From NCBI GenBank assembly GCA_036705565.1, contig JAUBUY010000014.1: DNA of 64,000 bases; one strand, written 5' to 3'. The stretch is from Microcoleus sp036705565. Its GTDB lineage: Bacteria > Cyanobacteriota > Cyanobacteriia > Cyanobacteriales > Microcoleaceae. This document shows positions 9,051 through 17,586 of the stretch, piece by piece. The notes beneath the pieces were generated by a model. It saw only the letters and a program-made list of their open reading frames with translations. It was not told the DNA's origin and ran no database searches. The first letter of the stretch is position 1. Each line of letters opens with the position of its first letter. The position numbers and the translations under genes were made by a program.

Positions 9051-9115
9051 AATATAAAAAATCTACTTTAAGATTTGTTACAATACACAAAACTTCATAC
9101 TTTCCCCAACACTGG

Positions 9116-9820
9116 ATGACCTTTTTCAACGCCTCCGAACCCCTAATCCGCTGCAAACAGGAACATCTCGACGTACAAGACATCGAAGGCCTGTTGCAAC
9201 TCCGCTGGCAAATTGGAAATATTACTCTTTTCTCAGGATTTTATACCCGCATCGACCAAACTTTTCTGCTTTGGGGTTTGGTGACAGGGGGGATTTTTTT
9301 TACGGCTCAGTTTTTCCCCCTCAGTTGGAGCTTTCAGGCGATTTTGTGGTCAACTTTGACTCTAATTGGCACTGCGGTAATGGCCGTTTTGACTTTGTTT
9401 TGGGTAAGAGTCGAGCGTGTTAGCTGGATTCTTTACTCTTGGGCGATTTTGATGATAACTGGTTTGGTTCTGACGGATTGCAGTATTTTTGCCGGTTGGG
9501 GAGGTTTGTTACTGCACCTTTGCGATTTGTGGTTGGGATTGAGCGCGATCGGCTATTTGTTGACGGGACTCGGTTTGCGATCGCGCACTTTTCTCCTGAT
9601 TGGACTAACTCATTTATTTAGCATCCCTCTATTAACTTTTGTTGCACCTTGGCAATATCTAACCACAGGCATAATTATGGCCGGCTGTTTGTTGTTATTG
9701 TCCGAATTGCAGTGGGATATGCGATCGCCGATCGACAATAGTTTGCTAAGCGCAGAACAGAAAGAATTTAATAGAATTCAACAGCAACTGCGACAGAGTG
9801 GCGCGATGGTATCCAAATAA
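9116..9820 (+). CDS. Hypothetical multipass membrane protein
   Basis: A 234-residue protein with a soluble N-terminus (MTFFNASEPLIRCKQEHLDVQDIEGLLQLRW) and about six to seven hydrophobic helices between residues 50 and 205, then a polar tail. The frame is open further upstream (to 8969), but that part is repeat DNA, so the ATG at 9116 is preferred. I recognise no family. It looks like a conserved cyanobacterial inner-membrane protein. It stands alone. Confidence 0.65.
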   Translation: MTFFNASEPLIRCKQEHLDVQDIEGLLQLRWQIGNITLFSGFYTRIDQTFLLWGLVTGGIFFTAQFFPLSWSFQAILWSTLTLIGTAVMAVLTLFWVRVERVSWILYSWAILMITGLVLTDCSIFAGWGGLLLHLCDLWLGLSAIGYLLTGLGLRSRTFLLIGLTHLFSIPLLTFVAPWQYLTTGIIMAGCLLLLSELQWDMRSPIDNSLLSAEQKEFNRIQQQLRQSGAMVSK

Positions 9821-10274
9821 ATCACAAATGTAAAGAATTCTGAACGAGTGCTGACACTTTCCACAAATCGTACACAATAGTAAAGATACAGCATCAATAA
9901 AAAACAAAGTTTAACCAGAACAGGTGTTTTGCTGTTTTACCTGTGAATCGCCAACTTTAGGGGAACGGTGTCCGGGAGGCGACGGGCTAACAATGCTGTA
10001 CTTGCGACGAAAAAAGTTAATTCCGGTTGAGAGTAGTTGTTAAAACAAAAAAAGTGGTGCAGGGTTTTTACCGTTTCCCCTGCTTCGCAGTCTCTGAGGA
10101 GAGGCTAAACCCTCTACTAGAACAGCCCGACGAGATTGACACAAGTTTTGACAGTTGCTCATGCCGATTTATGAGTTCAGTGTTTAAGAAAATTGAGGAA
10201 ATGCTCGCTGACGAGCATTGCAGGACTTAGGATTAAATAAGTCCTGCTTTAGTTTGGGAAATTTAAGTTCTGTT
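9821..10274 (+). ncRNA. Possible small transcript or leader with intrinsic terminator
   Basis: This 450-bp gap has no recognised gene. It holds a 16-codon frame at 9993-10043 (MLYLRRKKLIPVESSC) behind a GGGAGG stretch, then a 67-codon TTG-started frame ending at 10230 with several Cys. The plus strand ends in a strong hairpin (10220-10247) followed by a T-rich run. Together these suggest a plus-strand transcript of about 300 nt. Whether it is an RNA or codes for a small peptide cannot be decided by eye. Confidence 0.3.
10220..10255 (+). terminator. Intrinsic terminator hairpin
   Basis: A perfect 10-bp stem GCAGGACTTA / TAAGTCCTGC (10220-10229 with 10238-10247) with an 8-nt loop is followed by TTTAGTTT on the plus strand. 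It also sits just beyond the end of the minus-strand NADAR gene and could work in both directions. Confidence 0.65.
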
Positions 10275-10721
10275 TTACTCTGACGTGCGTTTTCGCAATA
10301 TTTCCCTTACTTCCATTAAAATCTGGCCCAACATATTTTTGCCGCTGCCATCTTTACCGCAACCCCAATAGTAATCAACTGGGGAATTTTCGACTATTTC
10401 CTCATCCGCTGTAGCGAGTAAAATTTCTCTAATTTCGGCATGAGTTTCAAATTTTCGGAGTACGGCTTTTCGCATGATATCATCTTTTACTTTTTCCCAA
10501 TCTTTGCGGAGGGGACGAGAGCGATCGCGCCCCATTTTTGCGGCATCTTTCGGCGTTTTTGCTTGGCGAATTTGGTCGCAATGAGCCGTTTTGGGAAACT
10601 TTTGTGCTTGAAAATAATGCTCGGTAGTTGGCCAATATTCTCCGTCTAACTCGAATCCATGACTGGAAAAATTAGAAAAACAGCCGTATTCGCTGGCAGT
10701 GGTGTAGAAGTATATAGCCAT
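10275..10721 (-). CDS. NADAR family protein (YbiA-like N-glycosidase)
   Basis: A 148-residue NADAR-domain protein. Family marks are YGCFSNFSSHGFELDGEYWPTTEHYFQAQKF at the N-terminus, the D/RxR segment GRDRSRPLRKDWEKVKDDIM, and the C-terminal DYYWGCGKDGSGKNMLGQILMEVR. NADAR proteins such as E. coli YbiA hydrolyse N-glycosidic bonds in riboflavin intermediates, and related proteins act on ADP-ribose adducts on guanine. Full length for the family (about 150). It starts at ATG 10721 and is not linked to riboflavin genes or a toxin here, so it may be a housekeeping detoxifier. Confidence 0.93.
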   Translation of the reverse strand: MAIYFYTTASEYGCFSNFSSHGFELDGEYWPTTEHYFQAQKFPKTAHCDQIRQAKTPKDAAKMGRDRSRPLRKDWEKVKDDIMRKAVLRKFETHAEIREILLATADEEIVENSPVDYYWGCGKDGSGKNMLGQILMEVREILRKRTSE

Positions 10722-10769
10722 AAAGTCTGCGATTTCAATTTCGTTAATAATCTTGGTTTATAGTCAGTT

Positions 10770-11483
10770 TTACCTCTGTGGATTATCCACTATCTTCAAC
10801 CGCAAATCAATAGTTTCAAGATAGGAACCGATGTAAGACAGCAGGGCATAGATAAATACTATCACCCCTACCATTTCCAAAATTTCCTCAACAGAAGCCA
10901 ACAAACCGTAGATCAAGTTTCGCTGGCCAACCGCATCTGCATAATAGCCACAAACCATTTCCATGCCAAGTGCTCCACCGACATATATACTGCCTGCCAG
11001 TAAAAATAAATCCCTTGTTTTTCGGGGTAGGTGCCGGAGAAACTTGAGATAAGCCAGCGCAGTAACCGCAACAAAAATCGCCCCCGGAATTACCCAAATG
11101 AAGTAAAAAATGCCCCCTAAATCCAGTGCTTTTCGCAAGTCGTTAATAATTAATATTTCGTGCAAACTCAAGATTTCATCTAAAGAAAAAAATACAAAGA
11201 TGAACGCCAGCGCTTTCCAGTGTCCAAAATACCGATCGCCCTCCTTCTTCTTAGCACTAGCAATAATACCTAGCAAAATCGCGCAAAACAGCAAAGTAAA
11301 TGACGAGTACCACGAAGGATAATTTATTTCTCTGTCTAAGTTAAACAAACTAATCCAGCGTTCTTGATAGTTGAAACCGTACCGCAGAACTTGTACGATG
11401 CAACCAGCAACAGCAAAGAAGAGCACCCAAATGCTGAGAGAGAAAGCAACTCTCTTCGGCGAAACAGAAATAATGAATTTCAT
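10770..11483 (-). CDS. Hypothetical six-helix membrane protein
   Basis: A 237-residue protein with about six membrane helices. Two similar acidic motifs stand out: FSLDEILSLHEI in the middle and VEEILEMVGVIVF near the C-terminus, each in or next to a helix. The first ATG at 11483 (MKFIISVSPKRVAFS) is preferred over the TTG one codon upstream. I do not recognise a named family. The repeated D/E-E-I-L-x-x-H/V pattern hints at an internal duplication or metal site, which is inference. Confidence 0.6.
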   Translation of the reverse strand: MKFIISVSPKRVAFSLSIWVLFFAVAGCIVQVLRYGFNYQERWISLFNLDREINYPSWYSSFTLLFCAILLGIIASAKKKEGDRYFGHWKALAFIFVFFSLDEILSLHEILIINDLRKALDLGGIFYFIWVIPGAIFVAVTALAYLKFLRHLPRKTRDLFLLAGSIYVGGALGMEMVCGYYADAVGQRNLIYGLLASVEEILEMVGVIVFIYALLSYIGSYLETIDLRLKIVDNPQR

Positions 11484-11604
11484 CAAATTTTTGATAAACT
11501 AGAACAAGCAAAATCAAACTATAAAGTAAAAAGTAAAAAATGGCAATAGCGGCGCAATCCGTCCCCTCGGATTTTTATCTACAAAAAATTACCAATCACT
11601 GACA

Positions 11605-12684
11605 ATGCACGTTCAAATTGAAACTTTCACTGTCCGCAAGCGGTTTGCCCTTACCATCAGCCGCGGTACAACAACCCAAAGTACGAATTTATGGGTAAAA
11701 TTAGCACACGAAGGCATCGAAGGTTGGGGAGAAGCATCGCCTTTTTCCACAGGTTCTCGGCCCCAAACTACCGAAATTCTGCTAGCTGCATTGCAGGAAG
11801 TTGCACCGCTGCTAGAAAAGTTTACTCCGTTCGATCGCCAAAAAATCGAACAAGTATTAACAGAGGTCAACTTACCCTCAGCCGCCCGCGCCGGCATCGA
11901 CATGGCAATGCACGACTGGCTGGGCAAAAAAGCAGGCTTGCCCCTGTGGAAAATGTGGGGATTAGATCGATCGGGCATCGTCCCCACCTCCGTCACAATC
12001 GGCATTAATTCGCCGAGGAGTGCAAGAGAAAGAGTGCGCGATTGGTTTGGTAAAGATGCGACAGATCCAGCAAGCATCAAATACCGCGCCGTTAAGGTTA
12101 AATTAGGAAATCCCGCAGGAATCGAAGCCGACAAAGCTATGTTAATAGCAGTGCTAGAGGAAGCACCACCTAACCTTAAAATCAGTGTAGATGCTAACGG
12201 CGGTTGGAGTTTAAAAGATGCAGCCGAGATGTGTCACTGGCTGGAAAGATACAAGATAAATTATGTTGAACAGCCGCTTTCACCCCTCGCAGATATGGAT
12301 GAGTTCTCAGAACTGTACCGTCAATCGCCCCTGCCAATTTTTGCTGATGAAAGTTGCTTTAATAGTTCCGATATACCCAAGCTAGCGCACTGCGTTCACG
12401 GCATCAATATCAAAATGATGAAGTCAGGCGGATTGACTGAAGCAATGCGGATGATTCACACAGCCAAAGCCTGCAATTTGCAAGTAATGTTCGGCTGCTA
12501 TTCAGATAGCGCGATCGCAAATACAGCAGCAGCACAACTTTCACCGCTAGCTGACTATTTGGATTTGGACAGTCACTTAAATTTATTAGACGATCCTTTC
12601 ACCGGTGCGATCGTCGAAAATGGGTGTTTGTTGCCAAACGGGCGATCGGGATTGGGAGTGCAGCGAATGAAGATTGTAGAATAG
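11605..12684 (+). CDS. Dipeptide epimerase / DgcA-like enolase-superfamily racemase
   Basis: A 359-residue member of the muconate-lactonizing subgroup of the enolase superfamily. The KxK catalytic motif is KVKLG near residue 170, metal ligands are in VDANGGW (D), VEQPL (E) and FADESCF (D), and the opposing Lys is in IKMMKSGG. These enzymes epimerise the alpha carbon of L-Ala-D/L-Glu dipeptides or, in the DgcA group, N-acetyl-D-glutamate. The DUF1611 gene downstream (13580) favours the DgcA-type role, a salvage or catabolic route for D-glutamate. A Uma2 gene sits between the two. Substrate is not decidable from sequence alone. Confidence 0.88.
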   Translation: MHVQIETFTVRKRFALTISRGTTTQSTNLWVKLAHEGIEGWGEASPFSTGSRPQTTEILLAALQEVAPLLEKFTPFDRQKIEQVLTEVNLPSAARAGIDMAMHDWLGKKAGLPLWKMWGLDRSGIVPTSVTIGINSPRSARERVRDWFGKDATDPASIKYRAVKVKLGNPAGIEADKAMLIAVLEEAPPNLKISVDANGGWSLKDAAEMCHWLERYKINYVEQPLSPLADMDEFSELYRQSPLPIFADESCFNSSDIPKLAHCVHGINIKMMKSGGLTEAMRMIHTAKACNLQVMFGCYSDSAIANTAAAQLSPLADYLDLDSHLNLLDDPFTGAIVENGCLLPNGRSGLGVQRMKIVE

Positions 12685-12715
12685 AAGTATCGCTCAAGAT
12701 AAATCTGGAGATAGT

Positions 12716-13498
12716 ATGATACCAGTAGAATCAATAGGACAGGGAATTGATAGAGAAGCCAAACTTTTTTTTGAAGAACATAAACCACCGACTGATTTAA
12801 TTTTTGATGATGGTGCAGAAATGGAAAGCAACCGCCACCGTATAGCAATGACCGTTTTAATCCGTTCCGTAGAACAAGGTTTAGCTAACCGGAACGATTT
12901 TTTTGTCGGTGGCAATATGTTTATTTATTACAGCGCTAAACAGATTCGCAATCAGGATTTCCGAGGCCCGGATTTTTTCGCTGTGTTGGGTGTTGACAGC
13001 AATACTTCCCGACAAGGCTGGGTACTTTGGGAAGAAAACGGACGTTACCCGGATGTCATTGTGGAACTGCTATCGCCGTCAACGGCAAATCAGGATACAG
13101 GGAAAAAAAAGGATATTTACGAGCAGGTTTTTAGAACTCCTGATTACTTTGTTTTCGATCCTTTCGAGCCCAATTCTTTGCAAGGATGGCGTTTAGATTC
13201 CAACCTGCGCTATCAGCAGTTAGTACCCAACGAACAGGGTTGGCTGTGGTGCGAAACGTTAGGTTTTTGGTTGGGCACATGGGAAGGAATTGTCGATCGA
13301 GAAACTGCGACTTGGGTGCGTTTTTTCGATGAATCTGGCAATTTAGTTTTGTTGCCGGAGGAAGCCGCTCAACAACAAGCCGAAGCCGCTCAACAACAAG
13401 CGGAACAGGAACGCCAGCGAGCCTCGCGACTAGAGGCCAGATTGCGAGAATTGGGAGAAGATCCGAATGATCTTACCATGAACCCAAATCACAGCTAA
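12716..13498 (+). CDS. Uma2 family protein (putative nuclease)
   Basis: A 260-residue Uma2 protein of the longer cyanobacterial type. The core includes KQIRNQDFRGPDFFAVL (acidic site) and YPDVIVELLSPSTANQDTGKKKDIYEQVFRTPDYFVFDPF, followed by a strand-rich part and a C-terminal coiled coil made of AAQQQAEAAQQQAEQERQRAS repeats. It lies in the same direction between the epimerase (31 bp upstream) and the DUF1611 gene (81 bp downstream), so it seems to have been inserted into a functional gene pair. The molecular role of the family is unproven. Confidence 0.9.
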   Translation: MIPVESIGQGIDREAKLFFEEHKPPTDLIFDDGAEMESNRHRIAMTVLIRSVEQGLANRNDFFVGGNMFIYYSAKQIRNQDFRGPDFFAVLGVDSNTSRQGWVLWEENGRYPDVIVELLSPSTANQDTGKKKDIYEQVFRTPDYFVFDPFEPNSLQGWRLDSNLRYQQLVPNEQGWLWCETLGFWLGTWEGIVDRETATWVRFFDESGNLVLLPEEAAQQQAEAAQQQAEQERQRASRLEARLRELGEDPNDLTMNPNHS

Positions 13499-13506
13499 CA
13501 CCCAAT

Positions 13507-13560
13507 CGATTTTAGATTTTAGATTTTAGATTTTAGATTGAAGCTAAAATCTAAAATCGC
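13507..13560. repeat. GATTTTA tandem heptamer
   Basis: Four to five copies of TTTTAGA/GATTTTA are followed by an inverted partner (CTAAAATCTAAAATC). The same word recurs at about 21828-21862 and 46030. It fits the short tandemly repeated heptamers known from filamentous cyanobacteria. Confidence 0.7.
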
Positions 13561-13579
13561 CCGTCTCAAAAGTGAACCA

Positions 13580-14629
13580 ATGACTAAAAATTATTCGATC
13601 AAAAATGGTAAAGTTGCAATCCTGCTGCACGAGGGAATTCTCGGCCATTCCGGCAAAACAGGTTTAGCATTTTTGCGCTACAGCGAAGCACAAACTGTAG
13701 CAGTAATAGACAGCCAATGTGCCGGACAATCTTTACCTGAATTAACTGGCATTCCTCAACAAGTACCGATAGTTGCTTCCGTTGCAGAAGCACTGCAATT
13801 TGCGCCGGATATTCTGTTAATTGGTATCGCTCCTTCCGGCGGTGTTTTGCCGGCAGAATGGCTGCCAGAAATTAATCAAGCGGTAGCAGCGGGTTTGTCC
13901 GTTGTCAACGGTTTGCACGCGAAACTTGCACCTTTGGTAACAGTTCCATTAACCGAAAATCAATGGATTTGGGACGTGCGTCAGGAACCGAAATCTGTCG
14001 GTGCGATCGCCTCTGCTGCTGCGGCTAAATTAAGTTGTCGCCGCGTATTAACTGTCGGCACAGATATGAGCGTTGGCAAAATGTCAACCAGTCTGGAACT
14101 CAATCGCACTTGCTTGCAGCGGGGTTTGCGTTCCAAATTTTTGGCAACCGGACAAACTGGTTTAATGATCGGAAATGAAGGCCTTCCTTTGGATGCAGTG
14201 CGAGTTGATTTCGCCGCTGGTGCTGTCGAACAAATGGCGATAAAATTGGGTTCTGAATGCGATATTCTGCACGTAGAAGGGCAAGGTTCGCTATTGCATC
14301 CCGGTTCGACGGCGACTCTGCCGCTGCTGCGGGGTTCGCAGCCAACTCACTTAATTTTAGCGCACAGAGCCGGACAAACTAGCATTCGCAATCACCCGCA
14401 CGTATCGATTCCCAGGTTATCAAAAGTGGTGGAATTGTACGAAATGGTAGCTGCGGCTGCGGGTGCTTTTGCAGGGGGAAAAGTGAGCGCGATCGCCCTC
14501 AACACTCATCACTTAAATGAGGCAGATGCGCTGTTAGCAATAGCTGAAGTTCAAGCAGAAACGGGATTGCCTTGTACCGATCCGGTAAGGTTTGGCGCGG
14601 AGGTTTTGTGGGAGGCGATCGACAATTAG
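13580..14629 (+). CDS. DUF1611 protein, DgcN-like N-acetyltransferase
   Basis: A 349-residue DUF1611-family protein. It has an N-terminal Rossmann-like domain and a P-loop-like segment GTDMSVGKMSTSLELNR near residue 165, then GATG-type strands with HVEGQGSLLHPGS. The frame is open 14 codons upstream, but that part is made of GATTTTA repeats, so ATG 13580 is chosen. In marine bacteria the DUF1611 protein DgcN acetylates D-glutamate and works with the racemase DgcA. The enolase-superfamily gene at 11605 would be its partner. Some homologues were earlier labelled as NAD-dependent epimerases, so the function here is inferred from family and context. Confidence 0.85.
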   Translation: MTKNYSIKNGKVAILLHEGILGHSGKTGLAFLRYSEAQTVAVIDSQCAGQSLPELTGIPQQVPIVASVAEALQFAPDILLIGIAPSGGVLPAEWLPEINQAVAAGLSVVNGLHAKLAPLVTVPLTENQWIWDVRQEPKSVGAIASAAAAKLSCRRVLTVGTDMSVGKMSTSLELNRTCLQRGLRSKFLATGQTGLMIGNEGLPLDAVRVDFAAGAVEQMAIKLGSECDILHVEGQGSLLHPGSTATLPLLRGSQPTHLILAHRAGQTSIRNHPHVSIPRLSKVVELYEMVAAAAGAFAGGKVSAIALNTHHLNEADALLAIAEVQAETGLPCTDPVRFGAEVLWEAIDN

Positions 14630-14665
14630 TATGCTACAATAAATTTCAATTGAAGATGCAAAGCC

Positions 14666-15307
14666 ATGACACAATCAATTCAAGCAAAAACACTGACTCT
14701 GCACGATGTCAAAACAAAATTTAACTTCCAACTTTGTGAAGACGAGCAATTTTTCCGGGAGTGGATGGACGATTTACCAGAAATTACAGATGAAGAAAAG
14801 CGATATCTTGACAAAGTAAAGGCTGGCTATACTAACAGTGCCGACCACTCCATGATAGAAGATACCGTAAAAATGGTGGTACTTGCTCCCTTGCTATTTT
14901 TAGCAGATTTATACCTGAATCCCTTTCATATAGAAGCAGAAAAATCGGTGGAACTTGTCACCGTGGATGAAGGTATACTTGTCAGGGGAAGTATTGATGT
15001 TCTGCTTTTAATTGAATCTTTTTGGGTAGTTGCGATCGAAGCGAAGCGAGCACAATATTCCGTTGAAGCTGGACTTCCTCAGTTACTATTTTATATGCTG
15101 AATGACCCCAGTCCAGAACAAGTAACATTTGGGCTTCTGACAAATGGCAGCAGCTTTCGATTTATCAAAGTGACCAAACAAGGCACACCGCAGTATGGCG
15201 TGTCTAAACTTTTCGATATTGGGAGTCCAGGAAACGAACTTTACGAAGTCTTTCGCATTTTGAAGCGGCTAGCTGGTATAATTTCCAGTAACACCTCTTA
15301 TACTTAA
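14666..15307 (+). CDS. PD-(D/E)XK nuclease-like protein (HsdR_N-like)
   Basis: A 213-residue protein with a restriction-type nuclease core: ADHSMIEDTVKMVVLAPLLFLA (helix with Glu), then GSIDVLLLIESFWVVAIEAKRAQYSVEAGLPQLLFYM, in which Asp and E-x-K form the PD-(D/E)XK signature, and a strand region VTFGLLTNGSSFRFIKV. This layout is like the N-terminal nuclease of type I HsdR and the many stand-alone cyanobacterial homologues labelled as restriction endonuclease subunit R. No methylase or specificity gene is next to it, so a role in restriction is uncertain. It is monocistronic. Confidence 0.75.
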   Translation: MTQSIQAKTLTLHDVKTKFNFQLCEDEQFFREWMDDLPEITDEEKRYLDKVKAGYTNSADHSMIEDTVKMVVLAPLLFLADLYLNPFHIEAEKSVELVTVDEGILVRGSIDVLLLIESFWVVAIEAKRAQYSVEAGLPQLLFYMLNDPSPEQVTFGLLTNGSSFRFIKVTKQGTPQYGVSKLFDIGSPGNELYEVFRILKRLAGIISSNTSYT

Positions 15308-15364
15308 ATACATAATAAGGCTGTTGAGAACTCAAACTAAACGAGACAGCCAACAAAAATCACA

Positions 15365-15835
15365 ATGAATGAAAATTCTTTGGAGTTGCAGTCAGGATTC
15401 GTCCTCCGCCCGGCCTCAGAGCAAGATATGAGGTCAATTAGAATCTTAGTTTGGGGCGCCAAACTCGATCCAACTCAGTTGCGCTGGGAGCAATTCTGGG
15501 TCATCGAATGCGAGGGAAAATTGGCAGCTTGCGGACAGTTGCGGAACTTTGCGGGCGCGCAAGAATTGGGCAGTTTGGTGGTGGCGAAAGATTGGCGCGA
15601 TCGAGGTTTGGGAAGCTACCTCACAAAATATTTAATTCAACAAGCTACAGAACCGCTATATTTAGAATGTTTGGGAAAGCGACTCGCATCATTTTATACT
15701 CGCTTTGGCTTCACAGAAGTTTCCGTACAAGATTTGCCGCAGTCGCTTAAATTCAAGTTCGGTTTGTCTCAATTAGCTAAAACTTTATTCAAAATTCCTG
15801 TAAGAATTATGCAGTATCAAGCAGGTTGTCTGTAA
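15365..15835 (+). CDS. GNAT family N-acetyltransferase
   Basis: A 156-residue GNAT-fold protein. The acetyl-CoA binding motif A is visible as ELGSLVVAKDWRDRGLGSYLTKYL (V-x-x-x-x-R-x-x-G-x-G), and motif B as LYLECLGKRLASFYTRFGF. The N-terminus FVLRPASEQDMRSIRIL is also typical. The substrate is unknown. The length is normal for the family. It lies about 57 bp after the nuclease-like gene in the same direction but with its own spacer, so co-transcription is possible but not shown. Confidence 0.87.
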   Translation: MNENSLELQSGFVLRPASEQDMRSIRILVWGAKLDPTQLRWEQFWVIECEGKLAACGQLRNFAGAQELGSLVVAKDWRDRGLGSYLTKYLIQQATEPLYLECLGKRLASFYTRFGFTEVSVQDLPQSLKFKFGLSQLAKTLFKIPVRIMQYQAGCL

Positions 15836-16770
15836 TTATGACTTTTATGAATTTAAGATTCTGAATTTATGAATGGATTTTAAGTTCGACCTGTTCAATA
15901 ATTGGATAACAGGGTGCGATCGACCTGCATCGATCAAAAACTCCTACCGCCTCCTGATATCTGCGTCAGTCTCGATCGCCTATTGTCTATGCCTAAATAG
16001 GTAGGTACACCTCAATATCGCATGGGGAGGGTGGGTGAGTTGCCAAGTTTACTTGCTTATATCATTGATCCGCTTACGGGCCCCTAATGGCGCACTGGCT
16101 GTCAGAAACCGGGTTTTTAGAGGTTTGGTGCGTCAGTTACGGACTAGATATTTATGGATATTCCTGATTGGGCGATCGAGAAGGCGTAAGTTCATAATTC
16201 ACTGTTTGCGGTAGTCCAGTTAGCTAAATTGGCACAGCTACCAGCCTGATATTTAGGCAGAAACCCTTGCAAAATCGTTGTTTGCAGGTTAACCAGTGTC
16301 ATGTGCCAGTACCAGACTCGGAAAGTGGACTGGCGATCGCACCAAAGATATTGGACTCCTGGCAAATTAGTAAGTGTAAAGCAAGTGAGTCACAACCCAA
16401 TCAAAAAACTCAACCCCAAAATTCAAGCCAAAAATAAAACATTTTCACAGCAGCAGTAATGCGGAATCAGACAATCTCTAATGTAGCTAACCACATCTAC
16501 CCTTAAGGTAAATCCCACCAACTGCTCAACCACTAAATCCTTAATTCAATACCTCGGAATTACTGGATTTAGACTCCCCGCAACCGCTTCTCAAATCCCC
16601 TCAACATTTCAAAAATTATTTGCCTTTTATCCTGATAAAAGCACGGAAGGCAAGAACAATGAAATATCAAGGCAATCAATCAATCTTAACCGAGGAAATG
16701 CAGCCTCTCAAATAGCATAAACCGACAATTACACATCCCCATATATTTTAACACAACAGGAGTAAATATC
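15836..16770. other. Long non-coding region upstream of NfeD-like genes
   Basis: Over 900 bp without a supported gene. It contains a half copy of the AGAAACCGGGTTT repeat near 16105, HIP1 sites, a CTTTTATC/GATAAAAG inverted repeat near 16624-16641, and an A/C-rich stretch at 16380-16560. The last 90 bp resemble the spacer between the two NfeD-like genes and so probably include their promoter and leader. I found no tRNA in it. Confidence 0.5.
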
Positions 16771-17058
16771 ATGTTCAACGTAGTAAAAGCTTTCGGCTCG
16801 ATTTTCTCTACCCAAGGATACAGCACAGCTAACAATATGCTCATCAAAAATTACATCAACACCAATTTTAACTACTTCAACGAAGAAGCAGTAGTTGATG
16901 AATCTATTTACCCGAATCAAACAGGTCGCGTCCGCTTTCAAGGTAGCTGGTGGCCCGCACGGTGCGATCGCCAAATCACCCTCACACCGGGAGACACCGT
17001 TTATGTCATCGGCGTTGACAACATCACTCTGTTAGTTTCCCTCGCTCCCGCAGACTAA
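16771..17058 (+). CDS. NfeD-like OB-fold protein, copy 1
   Basis: A 95-residue protein. The C-terminal half (TGRVRFQGSWWPARCDRQITLTPGDTVYVIGVDNITLLVSL) has the pattern of the NfeD C-terminal OB-fold: G-x-V-R-x-x-G-x-W-x-A, I-x-x-G-D-x-V, V-x-x-V-x-x-x-x-L-x-V. The N-terminal 45 residues are polar and Asn/Tyr-rich, with no membrane helix. Stand-alone NfeD-like domains occur in cyanobacteria; their role is not known. GGAG at 16760 supports the ATG. A near-identical paralogue follows 113 bp later. Confidence 0.75.
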   Translation: MFNVVKAFGSIFSTQGYSTANNMLIKNYINTNFNYFNEEAVVDESIYPNQTGRVRFQGSWWPARCDRQITLTPGDTVYVIGVDNITLLVSLAPAD

Positions 17059-17171
17059 ATCAGAGCATGAACAACCTGGTAATCAATTTTAACCAGGAAA
17101 TGCTAGTTTTCAAAGAACACAAAATCGGCGATTAAACTTCGATATATTTTAACACAAAAGGAGTCAACAAA

Positions 17172-17459
17172 ATGTTTAACGTAGTAAAAGCTTTCGGTTC
17201 TATTTTTTCTCTTCACACCTACAGCACAGAAAACAATCTCTTAATGGATAACTACATCAACACCAATTTTAACTATTTCAACGAAGAAGCTGTCGTCGAT
17301 GAATCGATTTACCCGAATCAAACTGGTCGCGTCCGCTTCCAAGGTAGCTGGTGGCCCGCACGGTGCGATCGCCAAATCACCCTCACACCCGGAGACACCG
17401 TTTATGTCATCGGCGTTGACAACATCACTCTGTTAGTTTCCCTGGCTCCTGCAGACTAA
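17172..17459 (+). CDS. NfeD-like OB-fold protein, copy 2
   Basis: A 95-residue paralogue of the preceding gene, identical over about the last 60 residues and differing mainly at residues 14-27 (SLHTYSTENNLLMDN against STQGYSTANNMLIKN). The leader is duplicated as well: both genes follow an ATATATTTTAACACAA-AGGAGT block. That shows a recent tandem duplication of leader plus gene. The pair ends at a strong intrinsic terminator at 17510. It may be a dosage amplification, or the two differing N-terminal patches may have separate partners. Confidence 0.75.
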   Translation: MFNVVKAFGSIFSLHTYSTENNLLMDNYINTNFNYFNEEAVVDESIYPNQTGRVRFQGSWWPARCDRQITLTPGDTVYVIGVDNITLLVSLAPAD

Positions 17460-17509
17460 ACTAGAACTCGATCCAAACTGCCTAACTTTTCACACCCAAA
17501 TCTGATTTC

Positions 17510-17543
17510 GGCAGGGTTTATGCAAATAAACCCTGCCTTTTGT
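17510..17543 (+). terminator. Intrinsic terminator after NfeD-like pair
   Basis: A perfect 11-bp stem GGCAGGGTTTA / TAAACCCTGCC (17510-17520 with 17527-17537) with a 6-nt loop is followed by TTTTGT on the plus strand. It closes the duplicated gene pair and lies 45 bp before glyQ. Confidence 0.88.
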
Positions 17544-17586
17544 ATGCTTAAATAAGTTGAGACACTCGCTAACCATATTTAAACCA

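Noticed and set aside
8969..9115. 49-residue N-terminal extension of the membrane protein
   Set aside because: It is translated from GGCAGAGCC repeat DNA and is basic and low in complexity; the ATG at 9116 gives a better start.
11613..12134. 173-codon minus-strand frame
   Set aside because: Antisense to the epimerase gene, whose full set of catalytic motifs is on the plus strand.
16214..16290. tRNA-like stretch (AGTTAGCTAAATTGGCA resembles a D-arm)
   Set aside because: No matching acceptor stem, anticodon arm or T-loop could be found.
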